In this document: positions 17,807 to 64,000 of the stretch, one piece after another
Layout of the letters: every line of letters begins with the position of its first letter
Numbering within the stretch: position 1 is the stretch's first letter
Assembly (NCBI GenBank): GCA_959347315.1
Contig: OY365818.1
Location: forward strand, 7,650,658 to 7,714,657
Direction of reading: 5' to 3'
DNA from: Bimastos eiseni
Lineage: Eukaryota; Annelida; Clitellata; Crassiclitellata; Lumbricidae
Length of the DNA stretch: 64,000 bases
Notes under the pieces: generated by a model
Databases searched by the model: none
What the model was told of the DNA's origin: nothing
The model's input: only the letters and a program-made list of their open reading frames with translations
Translations under genes and position numbers: made by a program

Positions 17807-19917
17807 CTACGAACACAGTTTCCCATTTAGACAAATAGGTTACCAGTATATTAACACAGATAAACAAGTTAACACGCATAAATGCCATTAAACATAATGG
17901 GCTGAGCCTGCTAGCAGAACAGTTCATTCCTCCGGGTATCCCCAGTCTTCCCTCTAAGCAGTGTGCATGTGCACGCGCACACGTAGAACAAGCGCACAAA
18001 GAATTTTAGCACGTATACAATTTGTTTATCAAAAAAACAAATATTAAGATGAGCTGTAAACCAATATTTAGCTGGGCAGATTATAAAATCGCAAATAAAT
18101 TGAAAGCTAATTAAAATTACGTACAATACAATGTATGCATCATCTGCTCTATACACATTTAGACAAGGAACTTTTCCTAGGTTATCAGAACTTATCACCA
18201 TAGACTTTTAGATAGCCTATGGTCTTGATTTATCCATCATCGCATTCAGCTTGGACCTACGCACAAAAGTGTGAACCATTTATAAAATGTTGCACACAAA
18301 AAATTTCTTGAGCACACTGTCTTTAAAAATTAGAGGGAACATTGAATTTGGTCTCCCCTTTGTTTACTGATGTCGTGTTCCACAAACTGGCTACGTAATT
18401 ACTGGCTTCTGTCTTTAGATCTAAGTTCTTGAACATAATTTTGGTTTTGTTGTGTTCTCATTGGTGACCAATGAAGTTGATATGATTTACTGACTTTGAT
18501 GTCAATATAATTATTCTGTCAGGCTCAAACAGAGAACATTTCTTAGAGTCAAAAAATTAAGTCTCACTCATTCTCTGGCCATCAAAAGAATTGGGTAAAA
18601 TAATTTGTTCATGTTAAATACATGCAGTGTAGGCCATGTAACGATGCATATACACATTTCAACATACTCTGCCTTGGTTTGGCCATTCCGCCTCTTCATA
18701 TACATATTCAAGAGTTCAATTGAGTATTAATTAATCAATAACTACTGCAAACTTTCCATCGTCAATTATATTGCAAAAACAGTCAAAATCAGCAAAATAT
18801 TTAAATAGAATTCTAAGATATAAATTGATTATGAACTAATCTAACTTATGACTACCTAGCCAGTCTAGATTAGCTAATAGCGCTTCTAAGGTCAGATATC
18901 TACCTCCCACGGGAATGGAGTAGATCTGCAGTGGATTTCTGTAGTGTTCATTTGGATTCTTTCTTTGTATAAATTCTGTCGATTGCTTCTTCTCGGATGA
19001 TTGTTGCCTCTAGCCTCTTCACCTCAAATGCTTCTGTGTCGTCCTCCACTCGCACTCGTCACGTCCGAATGATGAATCGGACTTATTGTGATACTTGCGT
19101 AGCCTCGATTCCGTTGACAAGTATGTCAGAAGAGACACACTATAGATGCTGATATTAATCTCTCAGTCCATCTATATTAACGTGAAAAGAGTTTCTGCAA
19201 TCCACCGCTCATGACCGATAGTTTGAGAACGAAAATAACTCCTGATTACACACGGAGAATATATCCATCATTACTCGACGATCACAGTACTGTTCGCCAC
19301 TACACCATTTGCACCCCTCAGCAGTTCTAGACGAACCAGGGTCAAATAACTGTCCGAACTCCTAAAACTTCTTTGAGAGTTCGCAACTTCAGAATTACGT
19401 GTTGAATTTTTCTAGGCACCAGACATACTGAACATTTTATTGCAAACTCATGCAGCCCGGATGACGCATTTCCGCCGTACAGTCCCCAGCAGACGACAGA
19501 TGGTCAAAATCAGACCTTTTAACATTGCCTTCTGAATGTCAAATTGCTAACGACCAGTTCTCCCCAACAACACTGTTACTAAGGACTTAATTTAATCTTA
19601 TAGCGCCTTTACATTATATTTATAGGCTGGCATTAATTAACTCTGAATTAATTCAAACTAATTAACATTGATTGCATATTATAATGTTAATAATACATAA
19701 GAAATGTGGGTTTTAATAGGAACTTCGCTACAGGCCAATCCCTCCATCATCACAGTGTCTGGCCAAGTCAGTGTCTATGCACAACCAACACTTTTAATGT
19801 AGTTATGGCTCGGTTCACAGAAAATGTATAAAACTAATTTAAAAACTCAGAATAAAGTTGTCATACAGTTATATCAATCCTCATAAGAACTTTAACTTCA
19901 ACAGAATTTCAGTGAAC
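17807..19917. other. Stretch without a recognised gene
   Basis: Expected to hold upstream ABCA exons, but none is recognisable. At 18965-19060 (minus) a 35-codon open segment (EDDTEAFEVKRLEATIIREE) lies in a more CG-containing patch with no ATG and a stop on each side. The rest is AT-rich. Confidence 0.4.
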
Positions 19918-20031
19918 CTAAATTAGCAGACCCTCATTATGTCGTGGCTTTTTCAAAAAGGAGTCGAAACAGATATGATGCAGATGAAAAAGCATACAAA
20001 GAGTTAAGTCTGACATTTGCCATCAAAGAGG
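19918..20031 (+). CDS. Possible isolated exon
   Basis: Acceptor-like TTCAACAG and donor GAG|GTAATT bound an open segment FSEPKLADPHYVVAFSKRSR then NRYDADEKAYKELSLTFAIK. Composition (charged, Tyr/Asp/Glu-rich) looks coding, but I recognise neither the family nor partner exons. Confidence 0.3.
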
Positions 20032-21178
20032 TAATTGAAGAACACTAGGACTAGAGTTAACATTAAATCCAGTGATAGGAACAATATTAGCTACAGTACA
20101 AAGCAGCTTACTGAACACAACAAACAATTACCGAGAATGAACAACCATTGTTGAAAAATATGCAACGATAGGGCAAAGATAGGAGTGGATTGGGGAGTGG
20201 GGAGGATTATGACAAGGACACAATAAGGACACTTGTCAAACTAAATTATTACAGCTTTATCCATTGAGCAGCAGCCAATAAAGACCATGAACCCAATAAA
20301 CCATGGCTTGTGGAATATCACGAGTAACATTTTACGATGAGCAAATTAAACATTTGTGAGCCTTGAGTAAAGATAAAAGATGCTGACCAGAATGCATTTT
20401 CCAGTACACTGTAAATTGTGAATCATGTGAAAAAACAGGACACGCCATTGACTTTGTGGGTATTTGTTATGGTCCAGGCCAGAGTCATGGACCATTTGAA
20501 TTAGGGTTAACTTGTCTTTGTAACAATGTTCGTCTGTAAAACATGATTTGGTACAGTCTTCTAGATTCAGCCACTGGATAAGAAGGCCTCTAAGCAGCTG
20601 CTGTACATAAACCAGTCTCGGTTCATCAAAGCAAAAAATCCAAGCACTGATCTACCATCTGTCATATATCTCAGCACTTTTCTACTAGGCAATCCCAAAA
20701 TATATGAACATCCATGAACTAAATCTCAACTAATCAATATTGAAGCAACCCATATCAATTTTCCTTTGAGCAGTCTGTGAAGATTTTACCAACCTTTCCT
20801 CATCAATCATACTTACTTTACCTTCAATGATCTCTTTGCCCGAACAACCCATTTTTGAGCAACCTATTTTCCATTAACATATTTTGCACCAAATTATTCT
20901 TAAACTGACTGATTTCAACCAATTAAAGCAGTCAATTTAGAAAATAACTAACTGCTCAGTATAAATTTTAGATTACACAAACTGTCAGTGCTAACCTGCT
21001 CTTGGATAAGACTGAGGTCTATACTCTGATAGACGTCATTCACAAGATTCAGAAGATGCATCTAAAATTCGGTGGACGTCAGCTTGCACTAGTTGATGCA
21101 CGATCAAATATGTTATACGACTTGTATATGCACCATGCAGTCATGCATACAGTGGGCCATGTTTCTATTTGTGATCAT
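20032..21178. other. Stretch without a recognised gene
   Basis: AT-rich, with no motif or repeat I can support. An open plus frame at 21002-21160 merges into a (TG)n repeat. Confidence 0.4.
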
Positions 21179-21183
21179 GTGTA

Positions 21184-21226
<43 letters not shown>

Positions 21227-21245
21227 GTGTATGTATGTATGCATG
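21179..21245. repeat. (TG)n/(TATG)n microsatellite
   Basis: Alternating TG followed by TATG units; potential Z-DNA former. Confidence 0.85.
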
Positions 21246-21837
21246 TATAGCTATACAATTATGTGGTATATATGGTTAAGTTTGCGTGGATGTCTCTTTG
21301 TTTGTTTGTTTGAGTATACAAAAGCATATATGGATTGTCTTAATGTCAAAATGCAAAGAGGTATCAGTCTTTTAATATTCTTCTTTCCTCGAATCGTGCA
21401 TTCACAACAAGCAGCCGGGGTTAGGTTGGCTTCATCATTGGCAACTTTAGCTGGTTATCCATAGTCATCCATAGAACACATCAGTCGCTGCAAGGTCAGC
21501 AAAGGAATCTGGAAAAATATGGTGTATGCCTATTAGCGTTTGTGGCCAGTTGCCTATTGCCTACCGTAGAGTTAGCTGGGTCACACGTCTTCAGTGGCGG
21601 AACAAGGGCTTTCAGCTCACAGAGGCAAGATTTTAAGGCCACTGGTTACAAGATAATTTTTCTAGTACTTTTTTTCTAGCTTTTGCAGATGCAGACGCTT
21701 CTGTTATTTTGTCAAAATCAATTTGATCGAAAAATTCTTTTTCAAATGCTGAGAAGCGCCAAATTACTCGACCGGTTTGGTCTCATTGTGCTTCGTAGAG
21801 TCGTAGACGAAGATATGACACTTCCTATCTCGCTGTG

Positions 21838-21888
<51 letters not shown>
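21838..21888. repeat. (AT)n microsatellite
   Basis: About 50 bp of near-perfect AT. Confidence 0.9.
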
Positions 21889-21890
<2 letters not shown>

Positions 21891-22214
21891 ACTGGACGGT
21901 TTAACGCTAGACCGCTATAAATCGCAGTGTTGAACCACAACGCTCGCCTGAAGACATTGCGCAACATCAAGTTGCAATAACGTCTTCATCGATTTCAACT
22001 TGAAACGTGACGTGGCTAGATTTATTTAATTGAATTCTAATTCTATTGATTCCTTGTTTTATCCAAGCGTCTGTGAATGGACTCGCCTACCTCGTGGGCA
22101 TACATTAATTGCTTACAATTAATGGCGTGGAGTCCAATCAAACGGGCGAGCGGTGAAGGATATCGCCTGATAAAACGCTCAAAGAAAACTAGCTGGGTCG
22201 AGGTCACTGGGCGG

Positions 22215-22217
<3 letters not shown>

Positions 22218-22277
<60 letters not shown>
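22218..22277. repeat. (AT)n microsatellite
   Basis: About 60 bp of perfect AT, shortly before the putative LTR. Confidence 0.9.
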
Positions 22278-22279
<2 letters not shown>

Positions 22280-22315
22280 TCCCTATAAGTGCTTACAAAA
22301 GAGTTATTTTACAGG

Positions 22316-23685
22316 TGTTACATTACTGATTTAAGGGTAGTGTATCCTTAATTAAGGGCAAGCAAGGTCACGATGATGCATTAGATACTACATAGGTGGT
22401 CCCGGTTTGATGGAGCGTAAGCCAGGATGTGCTAATCGGACTATTGCCTGTCTTCAAAAGGCTGATAAATCGCTCGGTGCGTTGATCTCCGACAAGGCAT
22501 ATCGGAGGCCATTTGGTATGCCAAGGGAGGGGTTTTGACAGTTTCACCACCCCGCGAAATGATGTAGAACCTAGTTCCTATATAAGGAAGAGTACCCTTT
22601 AGCCCATTGCCAGTTACCCGAGAGTCGTCGTCTGTGATACTGCTGTATGCCTACATGCAGAGAATTTCGGATAAGTTGAGCCCGTGAAAACCGTGATATT
22701 AGCGTTTGAGAATCGAATTTATTCAGATTTTGAGGTTAAGTACCATCCATTTTGTATTTTATTATGCCCACCTAGATATGAAATTTGGGGAACATTATTA
22801 CTGATCGCATAGGTTAGGGTCAGAAGATTGAATTATTCTGACTAAGAATATATATATGTTGACTGATGTATGCTTAATGTGAAGTACTTTTATTTCAGAC
22901 TTAATTGTGACTTGGACATTGATTGTGATCCTTGTGATTTTGTTTGAAATACTTGTCTGTGAATTAACTACTTTTCTGTTCTTGCTTCCAATTACACTTC
23001 TTCATATTCTTTCATGATGTCTCAGGAGTCTTTACATCAAGTAGGATTGGCTACTGAGGTAGAAAGGATAAATACACCTTTCAGTAGACATGATTCTGCA
23101 CTTGACAGGTTGCTTACTAAACTAGATAGTATGTCAAAGAATCAGTTAGAATCAGAGAACAGGATAGAAAATAAACTAGCTAAAATCTCTCAGAGTCAGG
23201 CAGATTTAGTTAGAAGTCAGTCTGAACAATTGGCTAATCTATCAGAACTTAGCGAGAGGTTGGAAAGAGTAGAAGGTTCTACTCGGGGATCCGTGAGTCG
23301 AGTTTCGAACCCTGATTGCTTTGATACAGCAATTGCCGCACCTTGTGACGCCGTGCCCTATACCATCAGCCACCCTTTATACTCGTCATCCCATGATTTA
23401 CGGAATTTGTCACTGGTTCAGGAAGCGAGTACAGCCTCTGATTTTCTGCGTAGAAGTGAGCGCTTAAAAGGAAGATTGCGTCCAGATTATAAAATGCTGG
23501 ATAGACTAGGCTCTTCTTCTATGTGGCCAAGTTTTGAGGAAGCTAACCGATTCCGACCCTTAATCTCAGAAGGAGGTGGTTTAAACTCTCTAGACTCACG
23601 AGGACTCAAGGGGTTATACACGGTTGGGAACCCGGAAATCTCACGTCACCGATTAGCGACCGGTGCCGAGTACGACCCCGAGACT

Positions 23686-23690
<5 letters not shown>
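22316..23690 (+). mobile_element. LTR retrotransposon fragment (5' LTR-like region plus partial gag)
   Basis: A region starting about TGTTACATTACTG contains a TATA box (TATATAAGG, 22579-22587) of the sort found at the U3/R border of LTRs, followed by a leader and a gag-like ORF from 23014. Borders of the LTR and the primer-binding site were not resolved. No pol or 3' LTR is present; the element stops in an (AT)n microsatellite. Confidence 0.5.
23014..23690 (+). pseudogene. Partial gag-like ORF
   Basis: ATG at 23014 opens about 225 codons before a (TA)n tract at 23687 turns the frame into Tyr-Ile repeats. Residues ~25-95 form a heptad-like coiled coil (RLLTKLDSMSKNQLESENRI, ANLSELSERLERVEG). 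The later part is rich in Ser/Arg with EEANRFRPLISEGGG. No zinc knuckle (CCHC) remains. A gag protein of a Ty3-like element is the best guess from position after an LTR-like leader. It is not a host gene as far as I can see. Confidence 0.5.

Positions 23691-23726
<36 letters not shown>
23687..23726. repeat. (AT)n microsatellite ending the gag-like ORF
   Basis: About 40 bp of AT directly joined to retrotransposon sequence. Confidence 0.9.
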
Positions 23727-23729
<3 letters not shown>

Positions 23730-24480
23730 CGCTATCAATAGGCCTATAGTGCGAAACATTTGCATAGGTTATGTTGACTCGCAATAATTATTATGTAAGC
23801 ATCTTGACGTGGTGTCGACTTGACATGCTAAAGCGAAACGGCATGCGTTGCATTGTTTAAAAAAAGGCATGACGACTACTATTAATTCGACGATTGTATC
23901 ACTTTCTGGACAAACGTTAATGAATAAGCTGGTGCCTTGCGCTTAGCTTAAGGAATCTAAGAGTCTACCACTATGATCGCTGAGTGGCACACGCGTGTGC
24001 ATACTTACTAGAAAAGTGGGCGTAGCCTCCTTGATAGGGGCGGTGCCTTCATCGCGATCGTCGCAAACTACAGCGAGGCAGGCGACCATGACCTTATGGC
24101 GGGGTCAGCGGCGCATAGAGAGAAAAGATAACTGCACCTGGTAGCGGCAGGGGTCAATGGCCAACTACTATTAGGCGATATGTAGTAATAATTAATTTCA
24201 GACGTGTGCACATGGTAGATTAAAAGCCTATGACAATTCTCAACGTCAGGCAAAAGCTGCTGCGAATCACACATGAGGCTCGATTTATATATATAGACTT
24301 TTAGACTAGTTTCCAGGGCAGTACCTAGAGAAAAAATACTTTTCTGTAGGCCTACAGCTGCACAATGATTACTGTTAGCAAATTATTACTGTTCCATCCC
24401 TTCAGATCTCTTGCAAAACCCATCAGCTCTTTGGGGTTTGTTTAAGTCGAAATGCATAACTAGATGGCGGTGAACCTCCA
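23730..24480. other. Stretch without a recognised gene
   Basis: Contains a partial copy (23915-23960, AATGAATAAGCTGGTGCC) of the dispersed repeat seen at 11356 and 60249. Otherwise no supported feature. Confidence 0.4.
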
Positions 24481-24499
24481 CACACCCAGTGCGATTTAA

Positions 24500-25110
24500 T
24501 CGTTTTCAGGTCACCGCAATCCAGAGAGAGCGAGCGAGAGCGAGATGCAAAGCGACGGACGAAGATCGAGACGAAGATTTCCACGCGTCCGTAGATATGC
24601 TTTGAGCGTCGAGAAGGTCGTGTCTCTCGACGCCAGAATTCCTCAGTTCCTGCCGTACAGACGTCAGTCGAAGAGGCGAGAGGGAGTCATCCGGGGTAGG
24701 GAGTGCTGAACGCGGGATTCCAGACGGTCGGTCGGTCTGTAAACGGGAAGTAACAGCCAGGCGCCGACGCTTTTTCGGAGTAAACAGATAATATTATTCG
24801 CGTACCTCGTCGTATCCGTCAGCTGCCACGACACGGTCGGCCTTTGGCAAAATCGAGGCGGGGGATCTGAGGCAGCTGGAAAAGGCGGAGGAGGAATAAC
24901 GAGAGGGAGTGGGAAAACGCGATTTGGTTGGCTGCTGGGTCGAGCCCTCGCCGGCGCAACGAACAGGAGGGGATTGGACGGGGTAGCCTCTGCAGGAGGA
25001 GTAGGAAGAGGAGAAAGAGGATTCTAAGGAGTTGAGAGAAGGGAAGGAGTGGGGAAGAGTCGGGTGGTGGTTAGGTTCTCGGCTGGGCGTGCGTCGTAGC
25101 CGAGGCTGGG
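24500..25110 (+). promoter_or_regulatory. CG-rich 5' region (promoter/5' UTR) of the C2CD2-like gene
   Basis: This ~600 bp is rich in CG dinucleotides (GCGAGAGCGAGATG, CGACGGACGAAGATCG, ACGCGTCCG) in a window that is otherwise AT-rich and CG-poor. It leads directly into the ATG at 25111. That pattern fits an unmethylated promoter and leader. No TATA box is obvious and the transcription start is not defined. Confidence 0.6.
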
Positions 25111-63240
<38,130 letters not shown>

Positions 63241-63299
63241 GTGAGTAAGATGCTTACAGGTGGATATAGGTGCTATATAACTTTTCAGATTGTTGAGAG

Positions 63300-63600
63300 A
63301 GGGACGGACGGACGGACGGACGGACAGACAGACAAACAGAATCCTCACCCTTGCTCTGGAACAAGCTCTTCCTGTCTAACAGACAGAGAGAGGAGATAAG
63401 AGAAAAAAGAGAGAGGGAGATAGAGAGAAGGTTGCCTTGGAAACGACGACATAGAGGAGATGAGGAGGAATGTGGAGCAGGAGGTGAACTGGATGAAAGG
63501 AAAAGAGGGAAAGAAAAGGGAGGGTAGGAAGAATGGGTAGCATGAGGAAGGGATACATTGAGGAGGTGGAGAGAAATAATCGAGAACAGAAGATTTTCAG
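63300..63600. repeat. (GGAC)n then GA-rich low-complexity sequence
   Basis: GGACGGACGGACGGACGG at 63302, followed by AGAGAGGGAGA-type purine tracts. Confidence 0.85.
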
Positions 63601-63794
63601 GAATTCTCAGCTGAAGGGACATTTTTGCTGCCAGCAATTAGATTATATGCGTGTATAGGCTGCTATGACTCTAGATTTGGATGGTTTTGAAGGGGGTGCT
63701 ATATATATATGTAAATTCTTCTAATAAGTTAAATAAATATCTGCTTGCTGCATAACATTTTACACAGGCAAGGCCGGAATTATATTTTGACAAT

Positions 63795-64000
63795 CACACA
63801 GTTAAATGCATTGTCTTGAATTCCAGTTGGATACATCATCTTTAATTCCAGTTAAATGAATTGTCTTGAATTCCAGTTAAATTCATTGTTTTGATTTTCA
63901 GTTAGATGCATTGTCTTGAATTCCATTTAAATGCATTGTTTTGAATTCCAGTTAAATGCATTGTCTTGAATTCCATTAAAATGCTCTGTCTTGAATTCCA
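63795..64000. repeat. ~25-bp minisatellite running off the window end
   Basis: Units of AATTCCAGTTAAATGCATTG plus TCTTG, at least seven, continuing to the last base. Confidence 0.92.

Noticed and set aside
18965..19060. 35-codon charged segment on the minus strand (EDDTEAFEVKRLE)
   Set aside because: No ATG, stops on both sides and no donor or acceptor in phase; probably chance, though it lies where an upstream ABCA exon could be.

Overview
This is eukaryotic nuclear DNA, almost certainly from a marine bilaterian invertebrate. Genes are split by long AT-rich introns with GT..AG junctions. The DNA between exons is packed with tRNA-derived SINEs, 3' ends of LINEs, short hAT-type elements with 8-bp target duplications, minisatellites and long microsatellites. 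A universal stress protein gene with introns argues against a vertebrate and fits a mollusc, other lophotrochozoan, cnidarian or invertebrate deuterostome. I cannot name the species. There are no operons, CRISPR arrays or rRNA genes.

Layout. 1-2.5 kb: purine-rich simple sequence, a duplicated ~100-bp block, and the decayed C-terminus of an R2-type/non-LTR retrotransposon polyprotein. 2.5-7.7 kb: a tandem array of at least seven exon-sized copies of an ISG12/IFI6/IFI27-like small membrane protein. Several carry their own splice acceptor, some have a Lys/Glu-rich N-terminal extension, and most are broken by shared frameshifts or stops. The array is flanked by ~90-bp direct repeats. 7.7-12.6 kb: little coding signal apart from one possible exon (9994-10117) and repeats. 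12.6-17.8 kb, minus strand: exons of an ABCA1/ABCA4-type lipid transporter with several frameshifts and stops, probably a pseudogene, with a hAT-like element inside. 22.3-23.7 kb: LTR-retrotransposon fragment with a partial gag-like ORF. 24.5-63.2 kb and beyond, plus strand: a large gene whose ten recognised exons join in frame. It encodes an N-terminal membrane anchor, an SMP lipid-transfer domain and a C2 domain, best matching C2CD2/C2CD2L (TMEM24). Its C-terminus lies outside the window. 47.6-50.4 kb, minus strand: a complete four-exon universal stress protein (157 aa) nested antisense in an intron of the C2CD2-like gene.

How the parts relate. The C2CD2-like and USP genes are free of indels over about 1.8 kb of coding sequence, so the breaks in the ABCA and ISG12 copies are more likely biological than assembly noise. 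The most distinctive things here are the ISG12-like exon array, whose intact acceptors share phase with a possible upstream exon and so could be alternative terminal exons; a pure (CCTG)86 tract in a C2CD2-like intron; tandem repeats that abut many splice junctions of that gene; several hAT-type elements with recognisable 8-bp target duplications; a perfect 52-bp inverted repeat; and an excess of the palindrome GTAGGCCTAC.
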